Part shown: positions 1-10,807 of the stretch, piece by piece
Numbering within the stretch: position 1 is the first letter of the stretch
Layout of the letters: the number at the start of each line of letters is the position of its first letter
NCBI GenBank assembly: GCA_025201375.1
Contig: JAIWZP010000053.1
Location: 1-64,000, forward strand
DNA length: 64,000 nucleotides
Source: Gongronella butleri
Lineage: Eukaryota > Mucoromycota > Mucoromycetes > Mucorales > Cunninghamellaceae
Direction: 5' to 3'
Program-made: the position numbers and the translations under genes
The notes under the pieces: model-generated
What the model was told of the DNA's origin: nothing
Seen by the model: only the letters and a program-made list of their open reading frames with translations
Database searches by the model: none

Positions 1-3000
1 TGGCGCGTGTCATCTCTTCGTTGGGCGGCGACGCGGTGTTTTCGGCATGATCGTCATGGTCGACGTCCATCATGGCCAAGTCGCCGTCGTCATCGCAAGG
101 AGGATGTTGCGATTGCCGCTGGAGCTGCAATTGCTGCGTGCTCTGCAGGAACAGACGCGCCATCTCGCGCTTCGCAGGCTCGTAACCGAGATTCACCGAT
201 TTGCGCCACCATGCAATGGCCACGTCTTGATCACCATTCTCAAGCGCCATCTTGCCAAGCGCCCAATGGCTCGCCGCATACTTTTGAGCAGCCGAACGTG
301 TGAACCAGCAGACAGCTTCGCCAAGATTGATCGGCTCGTTGAGACCGCCGCGCCAATAGATCATGCCTTTTTTTTTTTTAAAAAAAATTTAAAAAAAAAA
401 GTTAGCAAAAGCGTGTTTTTTTTCTTTTCCCACTTACCAAGCTGATGCTGCGCCTCGGCGTGGCCCATGTCGGCGGCCAATTGAAAGTAGTGGAAGGCCA
501 TGGTGGCGTGATTGGGCAGATGTGTTTGTTGTTCATAGAGCATGGCGAGTTTGACCATGGCGTCCTTGTCCTTTAGGCCGTCGGCGGCCTTGTGATACCA
601 GCGGATGGCTTCCTGGTCGTCCTTGTCGGTACCATTGCCTTGGTCGTAGCACTCGGCAAGCCAACAGTACGCCTGCTCAAAGCGCTCTTCCGTGGCAAGC
701 TTGTAAATCATGAGGAACGCGTCTTGCTTGGACCATTGGCCAAAGGAAACGGGCAAATCCGCGTCGTCGTCGTCCTGCGCAGGGATGTAGCTGAGAATGT
801 AGCGCGCAACCATGAGCTTGGACGTGCGACCGACGCGATTGCCCACCAGGCGAGGGTCCTTGGCGGCCTTTGCATATTTGAGGAACGCTTCTTGGAATTG
901 ACCGAGCGAGTGATACACCTGCGCAGATGCAAATGGAGCACTGAGGCGCGTAAATAAGAACAGAAAGAAAAAAAAATGAGCCCTTTGAAGAATGTAACAT
1001 GGACGCGTCGCTTTTTTTTTCCTCAAATTTTTACATGTGGGCGCCTTGCTGTTCGGCATCGAGGTACAATTGCAGTGCCTTTTGGAGGTCTTTTTCCACG
1101 GCGAGGCCTTGTTGGTAGTAGTGGCCGAGAAGGAGCGTGGATTGCGCGTCTTGATGGCGTGCGGCTTGTTCAAAATAATCGAATGCGGTGCGATAATCGC
1201 GTGCGACGCCGAGACCGGCTTCGTAAAGGAGGCCAAGCTCGCGCAGCGCCGTGATGTCGCCAGCCGCCACCGCCTTTTTGTACCAGTAAAGTGTGGCCTC
1301 GCGCTGTTCTTGCTGCTGGGGGCCTGGTTGAAGCGATGCGATGCGGCAAAGAGTGGCATACGACGTCATGGCCGCGGCAACACCCAAGCGCGCCGCCTTT
1401 TCAAAGCAGATTCGTGCCTGGTACAGGTCCTTTGAAATGCCCTCGAGGCCCTTTGCATAGTAAAGACCAAGGCTATACAGCGCCGTCTTGTGATTGCGCG
1501 CCGCCGCCTTTTTGTACCAGTCAAACGCCGCCTTGCGGTCGCGCGGCACGCCCTTGCCATTAGACAGCATGAAAGCCACCTTTTTTTTTGACAAGGAAAA
1601 AAAAGAAAAAAAAGAAAAAAATGAGCAAAGACGCGAGAAAAGGTCACAAAATGTCTCTTTTTTCGTTTTTTTTTTTCTTTTTACCTGGAATTCAGCATCG
1701 GTGTCGCCGAGTTGAGCGGCCTTGTAATAGTGGTGATAGGCGATGGCCAGATCGCAGGGGCAAACGTGGTCAATGCCTTCTTCGTAGCAAGCGGCGAGCC
1801 AGTAATGGGCGTGTGCGTCATTGTCTGCCTCCTTGGCAAGGGTGGTGAGCATGGCGAATGCCTTTGCGCGGTCCTTGACGACGCCAGTCCATCCGTGGAG
1901 ATGGTAGCGAGCGAGCATGAGGCGTGCAATGCGAGATGGGGACGATGTGCGGCCAGAGAGAGGGACTATGGTGTCTGCCGAAGCATCTGCAGCCTTTGTG
2001 AACCATTCGACGGCGTCGCGGTGCCTGCCCATGTGATGGAGCAACTGGGCCATGGCGATCTGGGCCACCGCTTGGAACGGGCTGACCATGCGCGCCGCTT
2101 TGCGGTAATATTCGAGCGCCACCTCGTAATTGGCGCCGACACCGTGCCCGTATTGATAACACGCGCCAACGAGCCCGAGTGCACGCACATCGCCTTGCGC
2201 CGCCGACCGCCGGAACCATAAAAGCGCCGTCTTCTCCGCCTTGCGCCTCACTTGCTCGTTTTCGTCGTGGCGCTGCCCAGAAAGCAGGCCTTGCAAGTAC
2301 ATCAGACCAAGCAGACGTTGAGCGGGCGCAAACCCAGACCTCGCCGCGCGATTCAAGTGCCGCCCAGCCTCTAGCCAATTCTGCTCCAACCCCAGCGAGC
2401 CCAATCGATAGTGTAACCCGAGCACATAGTGCGCGCCCGCATCGTGTTGCCCACACGCAAGCTTGTAATACCGAAGCGCTTCTTGCTCGTTCTTGTCAAC
2501 ACCTTGCCCGTGCTCAAATAGCGTCCCGAGCTTCACGAGCGCACGCGTGTTTTTCTTGAAAAATGAAAAAAAAATTGAAAAAAAATGAGCATCTATTGCA
2601 TGCCACCCCCTCTTTTTTTTTTTTTTTTTTTTTTACCTGCTGCGCGGCGTCATAGAGCCATTTCATGCCGGCTTCGAATTGCTGCTCGTCGGAAAGCACA
2701 ATACCCAGCGCCGCTTGTGAATCGGCGGATCCTTGGCTAGCACTTGCTTCATAATACTTTTTCGCGAGCGTCATGTTCTTTTCCACGAGAATGCCTTGCT
2801 CAAAGTGGAAGCCCACAATGAATTGCGCGTATCTGGATTTGAAAAAAAAAGGGATCAGCAATGCGATTTTTGATGATTTTCACCTTTTTTTTTTTTCCAA
2901 CTTACTTGTTGCCGTTGTTGGCGCTTTGCATGAAAAAGTGGAGCGACTTGTCGTGGTCGGACGCGACGAGGGCGTCACCGTCAAAGTAGATGGCGCCAAT

Positions 3001-4476
3001 CTTGTACTGTGCGCGTGCTTTTTGCTGCTTTTTGCCATTGTCTTCGTCGTCGTCGGGGATCTGGGCGGCCATGTGCAGCCAGCGCCATGCTTCTTGCTTG
3101 TTGACGGCCTGGACAGGGTCCGTGGTGGCGGCGGCAATGGAGCTGCTGTCGTTTGTGCTACTGATGGTCGAGGCGGACAGAGGCGCGTCGTCATGCGCGG
3201 ATTTGGGCACGCCGTCCGCGTAGCAATTGGCCAATGGATAAAACGCCTCCCAGCAACCGGATTCGGCGAGATGGAGCAGCGAATGGAAGCCCTGTTGTGG
3301 GTCTGGCGGCGTGCCCCAGGCGTCAAGTTGGCATCGCGCGACCCAGACACGTGCCGTAATGGATTGCTCACAGAGTGCCTGAGCGACGGTGAACAGACGC
3401 GTGCGGTCCTTGTCGTTGCGCACGATGGCGGCCATGCCAAAGGCTTGGTCGAGCAAATGGGACGTGAGGGCCATGGATGGCTTGGAAAGCGCCTGTGGTG
3501 TGGCTTTCTCGGCCAATTGGGCGAGTTGATCGACCAATGGCAGCCATTCGGTGGTGAGGCGGTGGTCCGAAGCCGGTGTGGGTGTGGTGGAGGTGGAGGA
3601 GGACGACGTAGAGGTGGACAGGGGAGGAGAAGACGCGGAGGTGAGGAGCGGAGGATCAGCCGAGGTGTAAGGCGGCGGCGACGCGACTTTTTCAACGGTG
3701 GTGGTGGGACAAGGGTGACTATTGGTACTACACACGCTGCTACTGCTAGGCCCCGCCATCGCCTCAGCCGCAGACCGCACAAGCTGTCGATCGCAATCTT
3801 GATAGTACGCCGAATGCTTGGAAATCGTCGAATAATCCGTAATGGCCGTGATCGTCGACGACGATGCTGGATCAATTTGTGAAAACAGGCCGCCAGACAT
3901 GGTCCAATTGCTGTCGGTTGTATGGCTGCTAAACGTCGACACTGCACGCTGATTGTGCCGTCGCTGCGTGCTGAAACTCGATGACGCCGATGACGACGTC
4001 GACGTCATGGGAATCATCTTTGTGGGTTGTGGCTGCAATGGCACCGTTGGTCGTGCTGATGGTGCGGATGGTGCTGATGATGGTGGTGATGGTGGTGGTG
4101 CTGACGATGTTGGTGAATGTGGTGAATGTGATGAATTTGGCGAATTGCCCGCCCGTGGCGACGTGTTGGACGCGTCCAATGGCGTTTTTGATGACAAAGG
4201 TAAGGATGGCGTCGACGAAAAAGACGCCTCGGGTGCATTGCCGGCGGCGGCGGCGCTTGTGTGACCTGACGTCGGGTGGCCTCCGAGAGCTTGCTCGTTG
4301 GACGGCAATGGATCTCGTAAAATGGGCTGTGATGCTCTAGACTTGACCTTGCGCTGCAGGTCAAGTCGACTAATGCGCTTTCGAATATTCTTGTGCTGGC
4401 TGCTGCTGCTGCGTGACGACTCGGGCGCTCCAAGACCATTGGGCGCGTCCATCGGTCGACTCAAATCGTTCCCCAT
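1..4476 (-). CDS. Large Sel1-repeat protein, 3' end outside window
   Basis: Partial gene of at least 1350 codons. Exons on the minus strand: 4476-2906, 2832-2637, 2554-1685, 1579-1035, 940-438 and 366 to the window edge, all phase-consistent. The first ~350 residues are serine/proline-rich and disordered. The rest is a long run of Sel1-like (TPR-related) repeats with the usual motifs such as AAxxGxxxAxxxLG and YYxxGxGVxxD (examples LGLYYAKGLEGISKDL and LGSLYE-type helices). Sel1 repeats form solenoid scaffolds; fungal members include Skt5/Chs4, activators of chitin synthase, but this protein is much longer and no Skt5-specific feature is visible. The start MGNDLSRP fits an N-myristoylation signal (Gly2, Ser6) followed by a basic stretch, suggesting membrane attachment. 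The last visible segment (below ~200) is Gln/Asp-rich, so the C-terminus is probably near. Family is sure; function is not. Confidence 0.9.
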
Positions 4477-6631
4477 TTCGTTGACAAGAAAGCAAAAAGA
4501 GAGAGAGATAGCGGGAAAAAAAGGAAAATGTCAATGAAAATTAACAGGGAAAAGGAGGGGGGAAATTGGACAAAAAAAAAAAAAAGAAATAGACGAGATG
4601 AACAAGAGAGAGAGTGAAAAAAAAAAAAGATGAAACAAGAAAGAAAAAGGGTGGTTCAAAAAGGGGAAGTGCGTCGGGCGACGAAAAAGGGAATGTCAGC
4701 TGGCTCTGCTTGATCAAAAAGAAGGGGGCGCTGAGAATGGGGACAAAAGGCGATGGATGATCTTGTTACAGTGAAATGAGGGGAGAAAAAAAAGCAAAAA
4801 ATGAAATAAGAATGCAAGCAAAAATCGTGGATGAATGGTCTAAAGAGTGGATGAATACAAAATAAAAGAGGAATGAAGAATCAAAAAAGAAGGAATTAAT
4901 TAGACTTTTTTTTTTTTATGCTGGAGACAACAGCGCGCCTACTCGTTTTTTTTTTTTTTTTTTTTGTATTCTTTTTTGCATTACCCACCCACACTGGAGA
5001 GAGAGCGCGCCGCGCACTGTGCCACCAACAAAAAAAAAGGGCCTTTTTTTTTTCTCAGCCAACCCATAAATGACCCAGCCATTGCCTAAAAAAGGCATCA
5101 TAAAAACAACCTGCCTCCTTCACGGCCATGCTCTATCGTAAATTGCCCCCATTGTCCTACACAACGGCGTATAAACAAAAGACAAGCTTCTTTTTTCAAT
5201 CTGTCCAATTGCCATCTGTCGTCACCAACATTGCAGCGACATTTGTGTGTGTGTGCTCCTCGGCGAACACGCCATTGCCCGGGAACAAAAAAAGAAAAGA
5301 GGCAAACAAGACGTGCAGATGACCTTTTTGTTGATTTTATCACATCCAGGCACGCACTGGCCGCCCGTTCATCGTCACTTTTTTTTTTGGACCCCTTACC
5401 CAAGCAAAGCAAAAGAAAAAAAATCCCTTCCCCCAAATCCAAGTGCCTCGGTCCATCATCTCGGCATGAATCATTCCGCTTCCATGGTTGCACATCTTTT
5501 GATGAGAAATGAGGCACATGCTAAGAGAATGGCCGGCGGCGATGCGAGACAAAACCATGGCATCAAGAAGGAAAAAAAAAAGGGGGGGCTGGACGCGCCG
5601 CACACGCGCACGCGTTGTGCGGGGGGAGAGGGAACGGCGCAAAAAAGAACATGTGTGTTGCCTTGGACTGTACTCCGCCCTTCCGCCTTCCGCGCACGCG
5701 CTCGCGTACCCACCGCCGTGCCCCCCAGCGTCGCGTGATCACCCTACGGACAATGGGCGTAAAACGTCGTGTCGCACCGCGTCATACATTGCACAAAAGA
5801 AAAAAAAAAGACGGAAAACCCAATAGATCGGATGGAAAACGCGCGCATCACCTCGCGTCTGGCACCCACGACAGCCACAAAAATAGTATCCCTGTCTTGC
5901 ACAACACAACATACACATACACACACAGACATGAGCAACACACGTACCCATGAAAACAAAAACCCGGGCAAAAGCACCAAAATGCCAACCAGGAGGGCAT
6001 GGAGCGCGTTTCTACCTTTTTTGAACAGAACCATGGCCCTGATTCTGTCCTTTTGCTCTCAAGTGCTATGATAAAACATGAACCGTGTCTTTTTTTTTTT
6101 TTTCGTGTATTGAATCGCGTTTTGACCACATTTTTCTGCATTTTGGTCGTTTTTGGAGCAAATGATGATACGGGGTATTTTTGCCCCTCTCTTCCCTGTT
6201 GGTTGAGGTTCTGTTCCTTTACTCTCGAGCGCTATTATGGAACTAGAGCCGTGTTTTTCTTTTTTTCTCACAAAAAGCGCGGTTTGACCACTTTTTTTCT
6301 GCACTTTGGCCATTTTTCGAGTAATTGATGGGTGTTTTTTATTTGCCACCGCCCCTCCCCCCCCCTTTTTTTTTTTTTTTCCAGAGTCGTGGTCATGATT
6401 CTGCCCTTTATCTCTGTTGAGCAAAATTGTGGACGTTTCAAATTTTTTTTTTTCTCGCACGGCCATTTTTTCAAGTCAATGGAAGCCATCCTTGACTTGA
6501 TGGATGGAGTCTTTTCTCTCGAAAAAATACCGCCAATCAATGACATTTGCGAGCAATTTGTTAAGGGTCAAGCAATCACTTTATGTAAAAAACTAAAAAA
6601 TCGAGGTAAAGAGCGAGCAAGGAGGGGCAAT
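4477..6631. other. Intergenic spacer, purine-rich promoter side and diverged tandem repeats
   Basis: No convincing gene. Bases 4480-4900 are strongly A/G-rich on the plus strand, hence a pyrimidine-rich 5' leader or promoter for the Sel1 gene. 4900-5900 holds poly-T runs and short open frames without codon bias. 6030-6480 holds decayed tandem repeats, listed separately. The right end is the 3' flank of RPL32. Confidence 0.6.
6036..6480. repeat. Three diverged tandem copies of a ~170 bp unit
   Basis: Three related blocks start near 6036, 6209 and 6395. Each begins with a variant of ATTCTGTCCTTT, then TCTCAAGTGCTAT-like sequence, a T-run, and in the first two CGCGNTTTGACCAC, a T-run, CTGCANTTTGG and a CAATTTTTC-like end. 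Alignment by eye is clear between copies 1 and 2 and partial for copy 3. No protein is encoded. Confidence 0.6.
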
Positions 6632-7208
6632 CTATTCCTCAGAGCGGAGACGGCCACCGGCGTTGATCACCTTGACGTCCAATTGAGCAGCACGGGCAAT
6701 GATGGCAATGCGGTTCTTGGACGACACGTTGTGGGCAATCTCGGCAGCGTAGCTGCGGTTGTGCATCAACAACAAATCGAGCTCACGGACGTTGGAGACC
6801 GAGAACTTGCGGAAGCCGTTGGGCAACATGTGGCGCGTCTTCTTGGCAGAGCCGTAACCGATCTTGGGCATGGGCGCAGTGCCACCGAAGCGACGGCGGA
6901 CACGCGAGTCAATACCTGTAAACAATGGCAAGGGAAAAGAAAAAGAAATGAGCAAATTGGCCCTTCAAAACTTGACAAAAAAAATAGCCCAATCCGCAGA
7001 TCACTTACCCTTGGGCTTGCGCCACGATTCCTATTTTGCAGCAAAAAAAAGAGAGAGAGAGAGAAACAGGTGAGCCATCCGGTGTGTCAATGGCTTAATG
7101 TGGGATCGTGGCACTTACACCGACGCGCATAAAGCGGTCAGACTGGTGACGCTTGAAGTGGGCAGTGCGCTTCTTCACGATGGTGTGCTTAACGGCGGGC
7201 GTGACCAT
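6632..7208 (-). CDS. RPL32: 60S ribosomal protein L32 (eL32)
   Basis: Encodes 131 aa of eukaryotic ribosomal protein L32, a component of the large ribosomal subunit. Exons: 7208-7119, 7030-7009 (only 22 nt) and 6915-6632. Conserved family blocks are present: [16 protein letters not shown] near the start, [16 protein letters not shown] across exons 2 and 3, [20 protein letters not shown], and the end [15 protein letters not shown] followed by RLRSEE. The start [15 protein letters not shown] is chosen by homology. A strong acceptor (TATTTTTCAG) lies 4 bp upstream of the ATG, so a 5' UTR intron is likely, as in many fungal ribosomal genes; a candidate donor is near 7592. Length matches the family. 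Confidence 0.97.
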
Positions 7209-8352
7209 TTTGCTGAAAAATAGAAAAAAAAGAAGCATGAGTGTCATGTTTTGTGGGCAATTGTCGCAAACAAAGGGCAACGGCAAGAGAAGAAACACAT
7301 GGACAGAGACGTGCAATGAATGGCAATGGACGAGGGATAGCGAGTGCCAAGATAAACGGGTCGAGTATGTGATTTTTTTTTCTGATAACTTTTTTTTTTT
7401 GACTTCTTGGTGTTGCTGGCTTGTATCCCATGCCATAAAGGCCATCCATCCATCCATCCATCCATCGACGGCATCCATCCATCCCATGTTGCGTCAAGAA
7501 CATCGCCATCATGCATCGTCTCTGTCCTGTCGTCCAACTTTTTGCGCGTTTGACCAATGTTGTTCGTTTATCCTACAAGCCGTCAGTGTATACGTACCTT
7601 TAAAAAAGAAAACTAAGAGGAGGAAAGAAAAAAAGCAAGAAGGGGCTCGCTTTCCACATTTGAATGGGCACGGCAAGGCCCGCCAGTCCCCATTGGCTGA
7701 GTTTTTTTTTTTTTTTTTGCGCCGGAACTGCTTGCGCACCCCGGACCACTTTTTTTTTTTTTTATCTCCTCCTAGTTGGAATCGGAGATCGCTTTGCCCC
7801 AGCAGGTCGTTTGGCAGGCATTGCAGCTGGCATTAATAGGAGTTCACGATGTTTTCATGCTTGAAAAGCCCATTGCTCGTCATCTACGCACCTTTAATGG
7901 CCACAGCTTGGATATCATAAAAGCTTGATCCGTTCACTTTCATGTTGCCTTGAACGGAAACGCTTATATTACAACTTTGAAAGGTAAAACACCACAAATT
8001 GCCACAAAAGAACAAATTTCGCGTTTTGCTGGCGCTACAGTGAACCAAAGTGTGCCAAGCTTAGATGCGTTGGCCCTCGTCCACAAAAAAGAGAAAGATG
8101 TACAATTTAAGGTCTCAAAAATTGGATACTGTTGCTATTTTATAAAAAAAGACATAAAAAAGCACGGGCAAGGCAAAAGTCGCGAAATCAAGCCCTTTGC
8201 TGCCCTGAAACGCGTCTCAGTGTAAAAACCGAGGCTGATAATACAAAGTGGGTCACGTTGGCTGGGCGACACAGAGCTTGGGAACGCGTCAGTAGCAAAT
8301 CAAAAAAATTGTCGTGGTGAGCGGCCAAAACCAAAATCGAAACCTTAGGTTC
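7209..8352. other. Upstream region of RPL32 with CCAT microsatellite
   Basis: Probable 5' UTR intron and promoter of RPL32 lie in 7209-7800. A CCAT tetranucleotide run is interrupted by a few bases at 7441-7484. From 7800 to 8350 the sequence is AT-richer, and the open frames (for example 7950-8225 on plus) match nothing I recognise. Confidence 0.4.
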
Positions 8353-9119
8353 TCAGAATTGGACCAAACTTGCACACACGACGCGCAGCATGGAGAAACG
8401 TCGGAAAATGGCAAAAATGATCCAAGTCCATCTGCTCGGTGACGAGCAATGAGCTATTTTAGAGTTATTTTCAAACGTGATTTGCACGGGAAGAACGCGG
8501 CCATCGAGCCGCGCCGACGCGTCCATTAGCAAGAGACACGCCGGGCGCACGGATTGACTTTGAACAGGCGCGTGAAACTCGACGTTTGACGCGCTTTATC
8601 ATGCGTTGAAAAATGCCTATGAGGTTGAAACCGCGTCAAAGATGCCCAAAAAATTACGTTTTCCACTGATCATGGATGGCCACGTACGCAGCGCGCCATG
8701 CGCTTTCTGATGGTGGATTTTTCTCGGAGATGCAAGCACTTTTCGTCGAGTTCACCTTGTGGCGAAAAATAAAGGCAAATTGCATTTTACGCAACAACCC
8801 GTCGATGGACCCATGGTTTTTATTGTATTTTCATCGGTGATCGAGGATCGTCTACCATTTGGTTGAATGGTGTGGCAATCTGAGGTCCTGAATTTCCCTG
8901 TTTTCCGATCCATGACTGTACCCCCAGGAAAATTCGCGATTTTGAAACGTGGTCATTCCGTGCGAGCCAGCGGCCGCAGTGCCCTGTAAGTGAGCTCATT
9001 TGAACGAGAGGCATTAGAAGAATACGTTCAACGAGTCGGTTTCCTTGCAGAGTGTTTATCCATCGATGAACGACGAAAAGGCCGTAAAACAGGCTAAAGA
9101 GCGATTTTCTCGTCAACAA
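8353..9119 (-). CDS. Orphan three-exon gene, function unknown
   Basis: I do not recognise this protein. A phase-consistent model is 9119-8856, 8755-8658 and 8593-8353, giving 200 aa with 100 and 64 bp introns (donors GTAGAC and GTAATT). The translation reads like a real protein rather than noise: blocks such as NPPSESAWRAAYVAIHDQWK and RPACLLLMDASARLDGRVLP join across the second intron. No membrane segment, signal peptide or known domain is clear. Codon usage is less GC-biased than in neighbours, and its introns lack the T-runs common elsewhere. It could be a lineage-specific gene or a decaying mobile-element gene. The upstream exon could also start later, since other acceptors (near 8984) exist. 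Confidence 0.35.
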
Positions 9120-9515
9120 GGTGGTCCATCTCTGTTTTCAACGCACGGTGCGCTGGTACCTTGATAAAGGCCCAAAACTTATATAGCAAGCTGGGTGCTC
9201 ATTTGCTCGGGTAGCCTCGATAAACAAGTCTTCAAATTTCTAAAGCCCCAATTTTGCGATGACTGACGGATATGATGCTCTGATCGCCTTCAAACTTGAA
9301 CCAGGCGCCTTCTTTGTCCCAGAAGCTGCGTTCGCCACGCGTTGAGCCCCGCGCGACATGACGCCGCGAGATTTCGGCAAAAAGGCTAATTTTTTTTATT
9401 TTGATCGAGCAAGGTGGGGGTAAGCAAATCTGTAAAAAGATGGAAAAAAAAACACGAAAAGAAAAGAATGGTACACAGCAACAGACGACATTGGGAACAG
9501 TGGCAGCCCTTGCGC
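9120..9515. other. Spacer, no gene recognised
   Basis: Sequence between the orphan's start and the stop codon of the proteasome gene. I see only short open frames and no repeat. Confidence 0.4.
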
Positions 9516-10556
9516 TTAATCCTGTCGTGCCTTGAGTGTTCGGGTGATGATCTCGGTGGGGGTAATGATGTGGACCACGGCGCCCCAGCCGCTGAGGGCA
9601 TCACGGTCCTGGGCGTTCAGCAGGGCCTGCGACACGGTTTCAAAGAGGTCCTCGGGCTCGAGATCAGGCTCAAACATGGATTCGCACGTACCATACAGAT
9701 TGGGGCCGGCCGTGCCGCTGACGACAAAGTCCTTGGCAAAGTTGATGCACCCAATCAAGTCCATCGAGCAGATGAATGGCTTGTTGTTCTTGTCAAGACC
9801 CGCAACCACAGGCTCCACAAAGTACGGGCCGAATCTGCGATGAAAAAAGTACAAAAAAAAAGTAAATATCCGTGTTTGCGCTTCCATGGCACGCGACGCG
9901 CGTCCAAATTGTCCAATGAATGACGCGTCCAACCACTAGTGGGCGATCGCGAGAACGCGTTTCCGGGCAAAACAACCCTTTGGACGCGGTTTTGATGCAA
10001 AGTCCAGGCGTTTTGTGATTTTACCTTCGCTCGTATAGGGTGGACGACACCATGTGGGCGAGGGTCTTTGGCTCGATATCGCGTTCTTCCTTCATCTTGT
10101 ACATGTTGACCTTGAATCGGAATCGCTCGGACCTAGACCATAGTAAAAGAATAAAACAAACAAGAAAACGTCAAAAACAAGTGTGAGAGGTGTGCGTAGC
10201 GAGAGAAAAGAAAACGGTGCGTACAAGGTGAGGACGTCCGAGGCAAGGCCTGGCAGGCCGACAAAGGACTTTTCTGAGACTTTGAAGATCTTTTGAAAGT
10301 CGGTCGACACAGTCATGAACTGCTGGCCCAATCGCTTGTCGGCCGCGATGGCCACGCAGTCCTTGCCCACCATGGCCACCACCGAGCCGCCGTTGTATTG
10401 CATAATAGACTAGGTGAACCCAATGAACAAGGTAAAAGGTAAAAATGGTGAGACTTTGTGCCTTTTTAGCGCTCCGTGGGACATCCAGGGCAGCCGCGTC
10501 AACGAACACGCCACAGACGCGACTCTGCGCGCGTTCATGGCGTCAAACGTTACCAT
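9516..10556 (-). CDS. PUP3: 20S proteasome subunit beta-3
   Basis: Encodes 204 aa of the non-catalytic beta-3 subunit of the 20S core (yeast Pup3, human PSMB3, each about 205 aa). Exons: 10556-10554, 10409-10225, 10132-10025 and 9834-9516, all in phase. Exon 1 contributes only the ATG; the protein then begins [20 protein letters not shown], the normal fungal start, which supports this splice. Further conserved blocks are [50 protein letters not shown] and [20 protein letters not shown]. The catalytic N-terminal Thr of active beta subunits is absent, as expected. It is divergent from the WW/FF gene, whose ATG lies 249 bp away. Confidence 0.97.
10554..10556 (-). other. Initiator exon carrying only the ATG (PUP3)
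   Basis: The ATG at 10556-10554 is followed at once by donor GTAACG. The next acceptor (CACCTAG) joins it to TCTATTATGCAA in frame, giving the conserved start MSIMQYNGG. The coding part of exon 1 is therefore 3 nt. Confidence 0.8.
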
Positions 10557-10804
10557 GTTGAATAAAAAAAAAGGCTTTGCCCAAGGAACAATGAAAAAAA
10601 AGGTAAAAAGAAGAAAGAGAGAAGCAAAAAAGGGTGCAACGCGTAAGTGCGCTTGCGTGGTCCCTCAAGGGAGACGTCACAATCCAATTAAAAGTCCGCA
10701 ACTTGCTCGCCAGGATCTATTTGCTTGTCTTTCTTGCTTTTTTGTCGTTTTTGCCACTTTGTGCTTGGACGATCCCTCCTTTTCCCCCCCTGCGCAACAC
10801 TCTC
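10557..10804. promoter_or_regulatory. Divergent promoter between PUP3 and the WW/FF gene
   Basis: 248 bp separate the two start codons. It contains AAGGAGAC-like sequence next to a CRE-like GACGTCAC with an adjacent CCAATT (about 10671-10690). AGTGGCAAA on the minus strand (10750-10758) is one base off the yeast proteasome control element GGTGGCAAA. The motifs are seen; their use is inferred. Confidence 0.4.
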
Positions 10805-10807
10805 ATG
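10805..10807 (+). other. Initiator exon carrying only the ATG (WW/FF gene)
   Basis: The ATG is directly followed by donor GTAAGC. The next acceptor is TTTCATAG|CAG|TCG, so the protein starts M-Q-S-T-R-P or, using the tandem CAG, M-S-T-R-P; both stay in frame. No other in-frame ATG precedes the WW domain in exon 2. Confidence 0.7.

Noticed and set aside
2773..3882. Long plus-strand open frame of 369 codons
   Set aside because: It is antisense to the first exon of the Sel1 gene and reflects its biased codons (Gly/Arg-rich shadow).
5098..5517. 139-codon minus-strand frame between the Sel1 and L32 genes
   Set aside because: Rich in codons from homopolymer runs, no codon bias, no domain, and in a spacer with promoter-like composition.
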